IMG/VR virus record: IMGVR_UViG_3300030202_001152
Span: 1 to 32,207 of that record
DNA length: 32,207 nt
From: a virus
Direction: 5' to 3' (one strand)
Shown in pieces: positions 7,991 through 12,835 of this stretch (positions are counted from its first letter, which is position 1; every line of letters starts with the position of its first letter). A program made the position numbers and the translations under genes. Below the pieces are notes generated by a model. It was not told the DNA's origin. It did no database searches and was given only the letters and a program-made list of their open reading frames with translations.

Positions 7991-8109
7991 TTGTGTCTAT
8001 GTTTTAATAGTTCGCATACAATAAATCCTAAGACACCACCAAATATGAGCCATAGTACTTTTATCTCTACGATACTTGTTATTACTAATTTTGTTTCTTC
8101 TGCCATCAT
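7978..8109 (-). CDS. Small single-pass membrane protein (43 aa)
   Basis: This small ORF codes for 43 residues: a short N-terminus MMAEETKLVITSIVEIK, a hydrophobic helix (VLWLIFGGVLGFIVCELL) and a basic end (KHRHKWDR). This is a typical one-helix inner-membrane peptide with an outside-N, inside-C charge bias. Its start overlaps the TGA of the 77-aa membrane protein as ATGATG, and its TGA lies just inside the 83-aa gene that follows, so the frame is locked between two coupled genes. Without it there would be a 115-nt gap. Two adjacent small membrane proteins could be a holin/antiholin-like pair or an exclusion factor, but neither has a diagnostic motif. Confidence 0.65.
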   Translation of the reverse strand: MMAEETKLVITSIVEIKVLWLIFGGVLGFIVCELLKHRHKWDR

Positions 8110-8339
8110 GCGTTCCCAACTGTATTAGAAGGACCATTACTATTGCCTGGACCAAATGTGCCAAAACCTGCTGGCATTTTTTTACGTCTAGTTTTACCTA
8201 GCTTAGTCTTTTGTTCTTTTCTAAATAAATCCTTCATCGCCTCTTTGTCTTGATGTGCTGATGATTCATATATCACACCAGACACAAAACCAAATCCGTA
8301 GGCAGCGATTATACCTACAATTAAAAGTACTGTTTCCAT
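8106..8339 (-). CDS. Small N-terminally anchored membrane protein (77 aa)
   Basis: This 77-aa protein starts with a clear transmembrane helix (METVLLIVGIIAAYGFGFVSG), followed by a charged region rich in Lys and Glu (DKEAMKDLFRKEQKTK), a basic patch (TRRKKMP) and a Gly/Asn-rich tail. One N-terminal helix with a cytoplasmic basic domain is seen in many small phage proteins, including superinfection-exclusion and lysis-control proteins, but there is no family signature. It directly precedes another one-helix membrane protein with an ATGA-type overlap, which suggests that the two act together. It sits 19 nt downstream of the 79-aa gene. Confidence 0.75.
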   Translation of the reverse strand: METVLLIVGIIAAYGFGFVSGVIYESSAHQDKEAMKDLFRKEQKTKLGKTRRKKMPAGFGTFGPGNSNGPSNTVGNA

Positions 8340-8358
8340 AATTTATTATTTAATTTAG

Positions 8359-8598
8359 TTATCTATTATTTATTTCTATAAAACGTTGTTCTATACCACT
8401 TGATTTTGTATTCCTAGTAGGTATGCCTGGATGAAATCCAAACTGCATCTGAAATGTTAAATCCTCATTTATAATCTTAGGTATTTCAACTGTTTTAATT
8501 ATTTTTTCTCTAATTATTTTCTTTCCCTGAAAAATAATCTCTTCATTTACCACTGTACGTTTTACTATACGTGGTATCGTTCTATCATATCGTATCAT
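8359..8598 (-). CDS. Unknown 79-aa basic protein
   Basis: This 79-aa protein has no family I recognise. The N-terminal half is rich in alternating basic and beta-branched residues (RIVKRTVVNEEIIFQGKK, then IIREKIIKTVEIPKI), a pattern typical of a small beta-rich fold. The C-terminal half contains QMQFGFHPGIPTRNTKSSG. No cysteines, signal peptide or membrane helix are visible. It is the first gene after the structured RNA at 8617-8722, with only 18 nt between the last paired base and its ATG. Its translation could therefore be affected by that structure; this is inference. Confidence 0.65.
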   Translation of the reverse strand: MIRYDRTIPRIVKRTVVNEEIIFQGKKIIREKIIKTVEIPKIINEDLTFQMQFGFHPGIPTRNTKSSGIEQRFIEINNR

Positions 8599-8616
8599 AA
8601 ACTTATTTTAAATTAT

Positions 8617-8722
8617 GTACAAGACAATGGGAAACGGTAGGCTCTCTTGCTCCGTTGTTAATAAGGACACCGCGCGCAGTGCCTGTTGTCGATTGTTATT
8701 CTCGTCTCCCATTATCTTATAC
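8617..8722 (-). ncRNA. Candidate structured RNA, three-way junction
   Basis: Bases 8617-8632 pair with 8707-8722. On the plus strand this stem has two C/A mismatches (8620/8719, 8625/8714), but in minus-strand RNA both become G-U, giving an uninterrupted 16-bp helix. Directly inside it, 8633-8637 pairs with 8652-8656. A second arm pairs 8664-8666 and 8668-8670 with 8682-8684 and 8679-8681, closed by a third minus-strand G-U (8671/8678) and capped by the self-complementary loop GCGCGC. The region has no credible reading frame. It does not match a tRNA, tmRNA or any riboswitch I know. It could be a free ncRNA or a cis element of the leftward operon. Confidence 0.6.
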
Positions 8723-8747
8723 TAATACACAGATTGCGTCTGTATTA
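8723..8747 (-). promoter_or_regulatory. Hairpin abutting the 196-aa gene stop and the structured RNA
   Basis: TAATAC (8723-8728) pairs with GTATTA (8742-8747), and AGA (8731-8733) pairs with TCT (8739-8741), with a 2-nt bulge and a 5-nt loop. The hairpin starts at the stop codon of the 196-aa gene and ends where the 16-bp stem of the neighbouring RNA begins, so the two could stack. No U-run follows on the minus strand, so a processing or stabilising role is more likely than termination. Confidence 0.45.
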
Positions 8748-9338
8748 TTATAGCATCATGTCTGCCATGTCCTGCACTTGAGTCTCAACAACCTCGTTGA
8801 CTCTATCATGCTGAACAAATGTGTGAGAAGGCTCGCTTATAGTCATCTTAGTGTTTCTATAAATCTTTTGCCCATCTTTCAATAAGATCTCACCTGTTGC
8901 AGGATTAACTTTATGCCCTACACCATTAGCTTTTTGCCAGTCTGTTGGTGTAGTTGTCTCTGTAATCTCAACTCTAAGTTTATTACCATTAAACTCAGGA
9001 TTAAGAATGTTAAGAGGTACAACTTGTCTAACTTTACCTGACTTACTAGTTACAGATACAAACTCTGAGTTCTCAATATCAAGTCCATCGATATTAAGTA
9101 AAGTCTCTACGTCTGTTATTGTAGCTGGAACCCAAGTGTATGTTTTACTACCTCTTTGGAATCTTGGATCGCTAGCGTTCATCATTGCTAGCACATCATC
9201 TGTACCATTACCGCCACGATTAATATGTTCTACAAACTCAGCTCTGTAACCACCATTTGCAGTCTTTTCTACGTGAGTTAGTATTACGTCGTCTACTTTT
9301 AGAGTGTCTAGACTACCACTATTTAATTGATTTGCCAT
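8748..9338 (-). CDS. Unknown 196-aa early-type phage protein
   Basis: This 196-aa protein is not a family I can name, though I recall similar proteins in Bacteroidetes phages, usually hypothetical. It contains MMNASDPRFQRGSKTYTW near residue 55 and a segment on altered residues and metal-free beta strands; the C-terminus (VNEVVETQVQDMADMML) is acidic. There are no cysteines. I chose ATG 9338 (MANQLNSGSLDTL) instead of the upstream 9422, because 9338 follows an A-rich leader typical of this genome, and the upstream 28 residues have low-complexity Lys/Asn/His composition. The gene stands alone between two long non-coding regions, which suggests separate and possibly strong regulation. A ssDNA-binding or nucleoid-type role is a guess. 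Confidence 0.75.
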   Translation of the reverse strand: MANQLNSGSLDTLKVDDVILTHVEKTANGGYRAEFVEHINRGGNGTDDVLAMMNASDPRFQRGSKTYTWVPATITDVETLLNIDGLDIENSEFVSVTSKSGKVRQVVPLNILNPEFNGNKLRVEITETTTPTDWQKANGVGHKVNPATGEILLKDGQKIYRNTKMTISEPSHTFVQHDRVNEVVETQVQDMADMML

Positions 9339-9776
9339 TTTAAAATATTTAATTGGTTTATTATTGTGATAATTTGAGGTATTATCGTGACCTTTTGTAG
9401 TTAAAAGACTCTTATCATACACCTATCATCTATCAAAGTAGTAAATAGTATGTAGAGTTTGTGAGTCTTTTTAAATTATAAGAATAGTAGTCAAACCCCT
9501 CTCCTTATATGACTTTCAGTTTGCAACCCTAATATAATTACCTACTAACGTCGCAGTAACTCTATATTAGCAAAAACTGAGGCATGGAGTGCACGTTCAC
9601 CTAATCTAAGGTGTACCATGTGTGAACTATTCTAGAAGTTAACTAAGGATAGGCAAACAAGTTATTATGAAAACACAACGTTAGTTGTAATTAATTATAA
9701 AAACCTACCCTTAGTTATTAAGTGTTATATTGTATTATGTAAACAATTACAATAGTTGTTGATTTAGGCTTAAATC

Positions 9777-9859
9777 GTGCGAATACAGCCTAGTGCGCAC
9801 ACTTACACGTTGAATAGCAAGTGTTTTTGATTGTTGTGCGTATGTTTTTTGATTGTGCG
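9777..9859 (+). repeat. GTGCG repeats and a short tandem repeat, iteron-like
   Basis: The motif GTGCG occurs four times within 83 bp (9777, 9793, 9836, 9855). The last two are part of an imperfect tandem repeat, TTTTTGATTG(TT)GTGCGT, at about 9824-9842 and 9845-9860. Short repeats next to AT-rich DNA at a divergent gene junction are what a phage origin might look like, but copy number and length are modest. Confidence 0.4.
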
Positions 9860-9862
9860 TGT

Positions 9863-9883
9863 AAAAAAGGGACAAAGTCCCTT
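9863..9883 (-). terminator. Intrinsic terminator after the 84-aa gene
   Basis: On the minus strand this reads as a 7-bp hairpin AAGGGAC-TTT-GTCCCTT followed by more T residues (six T in total). It begins 5 nt after the stop codon of the 84-aa gene, in the correct orientation. It should separate that gene from the non-coding region downstream. Confidence 0.8.
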
Positions 9884-9887
9884 AATA

Positions 9888-10142
9888 TTACCACACAAAC
9901 TTCATGCGAACTTCTCCACTTTTAGTAGTAAAAGGCTCTCCGTCCTCATTAACCATAGGTTTAAGAGTAAAGCCTTGTGGCATTTTAAAAGTAGAGCCTG
10001 GTTCTAGATTTAAAATAGAGGATGCATTTACATAACCAGCAATGCTATCCATAGAGAATGGATTAGATGCAGTAGTAATGAACGCAGATTTACCAGATTG
10101 TGAGAAGTATTTTAGTGTAGCTGTGATTAAATTATTTTCCAT
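9888..10142 (-). CDS. Unknown 84-aa early protein with own terminator
   Basis: This 84-aa protein (MENNLITATLKYFSQSGKSAF...) is not a family I can name. It is rich in Ser, Phe and Met and seems mostly beta, ending in a basic strand after DGEPFTTKSGEVRMKFVW. The open frame extends to a GTG at 10163, but ATG 10142 is the more natural start. It is a single-gene unit: an intrinsic terminator follows immediately, and about 470 nt of non-coding DNA precede it. A gene isolated like this at the divergence point is often an early regulator, ssDNA-binding protein or host-takeover factor; the sequence does not say which. I see no good Bacteroidetes-type promoter upstream on the minus strand. Confidence 0.65.
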   Translation of the reverse strand: MENNLITATLKYFSQSGKSAFITTASNPFSMDSIAGYVNASSILNLEPGSTFKMPQGFTLKPMVNEDGEPFTTKSGEVRMKFVW

Positions 10143-10164
10143 AACGCAATTTTGTATTAACACC

Positions 10165-10185
10165 AGTATCCCAATACGGGGTACT
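10165..10185. promoter_or_regulatory. Hairpin upstream of the 84-aa gene
   Basis: AGTATCCC (10165-10172) and GGGGTACT (10178-10185) form an 8-bp stem with a 5-nt loop and one imperfect pair, 22 nt upstream of the 84-aa start. The imperfect pair is G-U only if read on the plus strand, so it may be a DNA-level operator-like dyad instead of an mRNA hairpin of the leftward gene. Confidence 0.35.
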
Positions 10186-10247
10186 TTAAGTGCGTTGTAT
10201 AGCGGGGGTCATTGACTGTGTTGGTTAGTACGCTCACAAAACCTGTT

Positions 10248-10261
10248 AAAAAAAATTTTTT
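10248..10261. other. A8T6 tract near the divergence point
   Basis: Eight A followed by six T lie about 30 bp upstream of the TATCTTTG element at 10293. A-tracts of this kind bend or soften DNA and often flank promoters or origins. It could act as an UP-like element; the sequence gives no more than that. Confidence 0.35.
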
Positions 10262-10292
10262 GGTAATTTTATTTTTTTATTCAAAGTTTTTA

Positions 10293-10300
10293 TATCTTTG
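10293..10300 (+). promoter_or_regulatory. Bacteroidetes -7 box upstream of structured element
   Basis: TATCTTTG followed by C is a perfect match to TAnnTTTG. No TTTG -33 box is found at 19-21 nt upstream, where the sequence is T-rich. Transcription would begin near 10307, right before the structured segment. The evidence rests on one box plus the position. Confidence 0.5.
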
Positions 10301-10306
10301 CACTGC

Positions 10307-10556
10307 AACATTATTCATCCCCCGGTAACCAAAAAAGGGATTAGACATCGGATTGTAGTCTCAAATAGAGATAGAGTTTTCTCCGGTAGTTGCAAAAGAG
10401 TTAAGGTATAAGCTCTAGTTAGGATACAATGCACACAGGTAAGTGCGATGAATTAACATTAGTTTTAGTATCCTTGGGTCCCGTAAAACGGAGCACTGCT
10501 AGAGTGAAATCACAACTTGAAAAAGAATCCTCAAGGGGGAGAGCTATATTTTCTCC
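10307..10556 (+). ncRNA. Candidate structured leader RNA or sRNA upstream of groES
   Basis: About 250 non-coding nt show nested pairing. TCCCCC (10318-10323) pairs with GGGGGA (10535-10540) and encloses everything else. Inside, 10412-10419 pairs with 10498-10505 (six Watson-Crick pairs plus terminal G-U pairs valid only in plus-strand RNA). Within that, AGGATAC (10421-10427) pairs with GTATCCT (10468-10474), GCAC (10431-10434) with GTGC (10443-10446), and CCGT (10481-10484) with ACGG (10488-10491). CTTGA (10516-10520) can pair with TCAAG (10531-10535). The closing stem competes with GGAGA (10538-10542) and TCTCC (10552-10556), so it could switch. There is no U-run, so it either reads through to groES or is processed. 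I do not recognise the family. Confidence 0.5.
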
Positions 10557-10563
10557 ACAGATA

Positions 10564-10596
10564 TTTGGAAATGTAAAAAAATTGTTTATATATTTG
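10564..10596 (+). promoter_or_regulatory. Bacteroidetes-type promoter for the morphogenesis operon
   Basis: TTTG (10564-10567), a 21-nt spacer and TATATTTG (10589-10596) match the Bacteroidetes promoter consensus. Transcription would start near 10603 and leave a leader of about 11 nt before the groES-like gene at 10614. It follows the structured element, so the late operon may be read from two nested promoters. Confidence 0.65.
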
Positions 10597-10613
10597 TAAA
10601 AAAATATATAGAT

Positions 10614-10883
10614 ATGAAATTTAAACCAAGTGGAAGCTGGATAGTCCTTCCGGACCCAGTAATTACAGAAACAGAATCAGGAATAATATTAGATGAAGCT
10701 ACGGCTATGGAGAACTCTAAACGATCAAACGTTTTGGAGGCGATAGCTGTTGGGCCTCATTGTAACTTTGTAGAAAAAGGTGACACTGTAATGGTAGATC
10801 CTAGATCAGAGGCTGCAAGAACAGAAATAGATGGTAAATTATACCTAATTATTTCAGAACATCAAATATTAGGCAAGTGGTAA
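10614..10883 (+). CDS. GroES-like co-chaperonin (Cpn10)
   Basis: This 89-aa protein aligns by eye with GroES. The N-terminal strand (PSGSWIVLPDPV) is followed by a mobile-loop-like segment (TETESGIILDEAT), a central strand with LEAIAVGPHCNFVEKGD, and the terminal LIISEHQILGKW, equivalent to the GroES end MSESDILAIV. It would cap host GroEL and alter its cavity to fold phage proteins, as T4 gp31 does for its capsid protein. It is slightly shorter than GroES (97 aa). As the first gene after the late promoter, it would be made just before the capsid proteins. The gene after it starts 7 nt before its stop. The assignment is from residue pattern only. Confidence 0.85.
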   Translation: MKFKPSGSWIVLPDPVITETESGIILDEATAMENSKRSNVLEAIAVGPHCNFVEKGDTVMVDPRSEAARTEIDGKLYLIISEHQILGKW

Positions 10884-11113
10884 CAGGACAAGTTACTCTA
10901 AGTTTAGAAGATTACCATACTTTACTAGAGGCATCTAAAAAGGCTGCAGAATTAAGACAAAACACTGAACTGTTATTAAAAGAGTTACAAGTGTTTTTGT
11001 CGTTTATGGCTACACGTACAGAAATAGAACCTTACATAGTAGAGTTTAACAAGCAATCTAAAACATCTGTTATAGAAATAAACGGAGGTATTGCAAAAAT
11101 TAAAGAAAAATGA
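10877..11113 (+). CDS. Unknown 78-aa helical protein
   Basis: This 78-aa protein has no recognised domain. Residues 10-45 form a long amphipathic helix with coiled-coil pattern (EASKKAAELRQNTELLLKEL), and the C-terminal part is mixed and basic (SVIEINGGIAKIKEK). The start is a GTG at 10877 that overlaps the groES stop by 7 nt; there is no in-frame ATG early on. The stop codon overlaps the next gene's ATG. The coupling on both sides supports translation. A structural or adaptor role in assembly is possible from the coiled coil, but nothing else shows it. Confidence 0.65.
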   Translation: MVTGQVTLSLEDYHTLLEASKKAAELRQNTELLLKELQVFLSFMATRTEIEPYIVEFNKQSKTSVIEINGGIAKIKEK

Positions 11114-11439
11114 AAAGAAAAATAACAGTAACTATGGATACTACGTATAAATACGTACAATTATGGAATGGTATTTTTAATTTAACAGAAAAAGGACTAC
11201 AAATATTAGCTGCATTTATAGATGTACAGATAATTACAGAAGAACAAAACTTTTGTAGCGTAAAAAACAAGAAAGAAGTAGCAAGAATAGTAGGTATTAA
11301 AGATTATAATACGTTAAATAATTATATTAAGAGATTTAAAGATAAAGGTGTAGTATCTAAGAAAGATAATAATTATAAATTAAATAATTTACTAAATCCT
11401 AGTACATCATCTGTAGAAATAACAATAAATAAAGAATAA
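11110..11439 (+). CDS. Winged-helix-like DNA-binding protein
   Basis: This 109-aa protein looks like a small winged-helix DNA-binding protein. The order is a helix (TEKGLQILAAFIDVQIITEE), a segment KKEVARIVGIKDYNTLNNY which reads as a helix-turn-helix with the recognition helix TLNNYIKRFKDKGV, and a wing (VSKKDNNYKLNNLL). This is the layout of many phage transcription or replication regulators. It overlaps the previous stop by 4 nt and is followed by a coupled 38-aa ORF. Its position early in the late operon suggests a regulator of late transcription or a packaging-related DNA-binding protein. The helix-turn-helix is a pattern call, not a database match. Confidence 0.7.
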   Translation: MKRKITVTMDTTYKYVQLWNGIFNLTEKGLQILAAFIDVQIITEEQNFCSVKNKKEVARIVGIKDYNTLNNYIKRFKDKGVVSKKDNNYKLNNLLNPSTSSVEITINKE

Positions 11440-11555
11440 TGAAGATATTTGAGCAAATAGTGCCATCATATTTTGAAATAGGCGATATGGAGATTATAAT
11501 TTTACAAGATACTATGGGTAATTGTTTAACTATAAAGATTAATTATTATGAGTGA
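11439..11555 (+). CDS. Small 38-aa protein between coupled genes
   Basis: The ATG at 11439 overlaps the TAA stop of the winged-helix gene, and its TGA at 11553-11555 overlaps the start of the zinc-ribbon gene (ATGAGTGA). The product is 38 residues, MKIFEQIVPSYFEIGDMEII followed by a short mixed tail, mildly acidic and without a membrane helix. It fills the only gap between the two larger genes, with a start and stop both shared with them, which is how the other small genes here are arranged. No function can be assigned. Confidence 0.6.
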   Translation: MKIFEQIVPSYFEIGDMEIIILQDTMGNCLTIKINYYE

Positions 11556-11853
11556 TACTGAAAAACCAGTGCCACCATCATTATTTAATATGATTAGTTC
11601 TTTTGCTAGAGATTTAAAAGAATATGTAAAACAAGGCGCACCAAATGTTACAACAGAAGATTATATACAAAGATTAGAAGAATGTAATAGGTGTGAACAC
11701 TTAATACGAGAAAAAATGCGTTGTGGATTATGTGGATGTTTATTAGAACACAAAGCAAAGTGGAAAACAACTAAATGTCCAGACTTAAGATGGAAAGAAC
11801 AAATATTAGATGGCGAAAGACAAGAAAGCAATAATACAAACGCTAGCAACTAA
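11548..11853 (+). CDS. Zinc-ribbon protein, DUF6171-like
   Basis: This 101-aa protein contains a clear metal-binding pattern: CNRCEHL near residue 49, then CGLCGCLL near residue 60 and KCPDLRW near residue 79. The paired CxxC motifs plus a final Cys are typical of small phage zinc-ribbon proteins known as DUF6171-like. The N-terminal part has an amphipathic helix (FNMISSFARDLKEYV). Such proteins are often found near terminase genes, and their role is unknown, perhaps nucleic-acid contact during packaging. It overlaps the next gene (HU/IHF-like) by 44 nt and the upstream 38-aa ORF by 8 nt. Confidence 0.75.
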   Translation: MSDTEKPVPPSLFNMISSFARDLKEYVKQGAPNVTTEDYIQRLEECNRCEHLIREKMRCGLCGCLLEHKAKWKTTKCPDLRWKEQILDGERQESNNTNASN

Positions 11854-12031
11854 ATATAATTTACCTTTAAAAAAGGTAGAAGAAATAGTAAACCATCAGT
11901 TTAAGTTTGTAGAAAAGATAATGAAGAATGGAAAATTTGAAATGGTAAGATTACCATATTTTGGTAAGTTTTCTGTAAACCCTAAAAGGGTAGAACATAT
12001 AAATAAATTAAAAGATGAGTCTAAGGGATGA
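11810..12031 (+). CDS. HU/IHF-like DNA-bending protein
   Basis: This 73-aa protein looks like a short HU/IHF family member. The N-terminal helices (KKAIIQTLATKYNLPLKK, then VEEIVNHQFKFVEKIMKNG) are followed by the beta-arm entry (FEMVRLPYFGKFSVNPKR), which corresponds to the VxLxGFGTF...R block of HU. It is shorter than HU (90 aa), with most of the extended DNA-embracing arm missing or reduced. HU/IHF-like genes are known in the structural module of crAss-like phages, where they are thought to bend DNA for packaging. Here it sits two genes before the large terminase, in the same coupled operon, and overlaps both neighbours (44 nt and 17 nt). The family is fairly clear; the role is inferred. 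Confidence 0.8.
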   Translation: MAKDKKAIIQTLATKYNLPLKKVEEIVNHQFKFVEKIMKNGKFEMVRLPYFGKFSVNPKRVEHINKLKDESKG

Positions 12032-12536
12032 TTTAATACACATAATAGATAATAGAGCTACACCTAGTGCATATGCATTAACTGTAAATGAGTTTAAAAA
12101 TTTAACAGTAGAAGAACTAGCTTTTGTATATTTTACAACAGATCATAAATCACCTTTTTCTGTTTACGAGTGGGAACAACGTATAATTGAAGTAAAAAAT
12201 AGTATATTTGGAAAAAAGAATAACTTTAAACCAAGCGCAGAAGTTTTAGCAGCTTGTGAAAAGTATGATAAATTGATTGAAACCTCAGCTGTTAGGTTAC
12301 TACGAGCAGCAAGAGAATCTGTTATAAAATTAGAAAAGTATTTTAGAGATATAGATTTAACTTTAGTAGATGACAATGGCAGACCTATTTTTCATGCAAA
12401 AGATTTAATTAGCAATTTAGAAAAAATGGGTAAAGTAGTAGATGGGCTTAGAAACTTAGAAGAAATAGTAAAAAAAGAAGAACAAGCAGCTAATACTAAT
12501 AGAGGAGGGATTGAAGTAAATAAATATAGTATGTAA
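12015..12536 (+). CDS. Putative small terminase subunit
   Basis: This 173-aa protein lies two genes before the large terminase. It is largely helical, with an N-terminal segment (LRDDLIHIIDNRATPSAYAL), a central region (AACEKYDKLIETSAVRLLRA) and a charged C-terminal helix (LISNLEKMGKVVDGLRNLEE). Position, size and helical make-up fit a small terminase subunit that recognises phage DNA and recruits the large subunit, but no helix-turn-helix motif is obvious. An alternative is a terminase-associated assembly factor. It starts 17 nt inside the HU/IHF-like gene, and its stop overlaps the next start as TAATG. The identity is inference from context. Confidence 0.5.
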   Translation: MSLRDDLIHIIDNRATPSAYALTVNEFKNLTVEELAFVYFTTDHKSPFSVYEWEQRIIEVKNSIFGKKNNFKPSAEVLAACEKYDKLIETSAVRLLRAARESVIKLEKYFRDIDLTLVDDNGRPIFHAKDLISNLEKMGKVVDGLRNLEEIVKKEEQAANTNRGGIEVNKYSM

Positions 12537-12835
12537 TGGATTTTTTAGAAGATTTAGCACTTTATGAACGAGCAATGCAAAATGCTTATATGTTGATAAC
12601 TAAGAAAAAAACTGTTGACGACTTTTATTACGATTTAGAGAATGATAGCATAGATGATTTTCCTTTGCCATTTGATCCTCTACAAACTGATGGCAGACAT
12701 ACAGATGTAATAGATGTTGTGATAGAATATTTTACAAGCACAGAAGAATATGAGAAATGTGCTGAGTTAGTTAAAATAAAAAATAAATGCTTAAAGAAAC
12801 AGACAGAGTCAGACCAGCCGCCATTGAATTTATAA
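12536..12835 (+). CDS. Unknown acidic 99-aa protein overlapping terL
   Basis: This 99-aa protein is acidic and rich in Asp, Tyr and Phe (DDFYYDLENDSIDDFPLPFD), with a C-terminal region (EEYEKCAELVKIKNKCLKKQ) reminiscent of a helical cap. It has two cysteines near the end. I do not recognise it. It starts at a TAATG joint with the putative small terminase and overlaps the large terminase by 49 nt, so the three are translated as a set. It could be a packaging or head-assembly factor. The last about 16 codons lie in a different frame within the terminase start region. Confidence 0.65.
   Translation: MDFLEDLALYERAMQNAYMLITKKKTVDDFYYDLENDSIDDFPLPFDPLQTDGRHTDVIDVVIEYFTSTEEYEKCAELVKIKNKCLKKQTESDQPPLNL

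Larger units (their letters stand above)
9339..9887 (-). other. 549-nt non-coding region with structured segments
   Basis: No gene is visible here, unusual in such a dense genome. The best structure pairs 9640-9653 with 9704-9717: 14 bp, with one A/C mismatch on the plus strand that becomes U-G in minus-strand RNA. Its loop contains a second hairpin (ACAAC 9675-9679 with GTTGT 9684-9688). Other helices: CATGG 9583-9587 with CCATG 9616-9620, enclosing CACCT 9598-9602 with AGGTG 9609-9613; TAGGCT 9765-9770 with AGCCTA 9787-9792; ACACTT 9799-9804 with AAGTGT 9819-9824. I found no clear promoter. The region may be a long leader of the 196-aa gene, an ncRNA, or the replication origin. Confidence 0.5.

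Noticed and set aside
9339-9422. N-terminal 28-residue extension of the 196-aa protein from ATG 9422
   Set aside because: Composition is Lys/Asn/His-rich and unlike the rest; ATG 9338 is in the typical A-rich leader.
9545-9619. A 24-codon minus-strand reading frame inside the non-coding region (starts MVHLRLGER)
   Set aside because: It is short, lies inside paired segments, has no A-rich leader and is not coupled to another gene; it is probably chance.
10143-10163. Seven-residue N-terminal extension of the 84-aa protein from a GTG at 10163
   Set aside because: ATG 10142 is a better start, and the extension adds only a short stretch with no family support.
10307-10556. Possible tmRNA, RNase P, 6S or cobalamin riboswitch
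   Set aside because: No tRNA-like end, tag frame or signature core of these families can be found.
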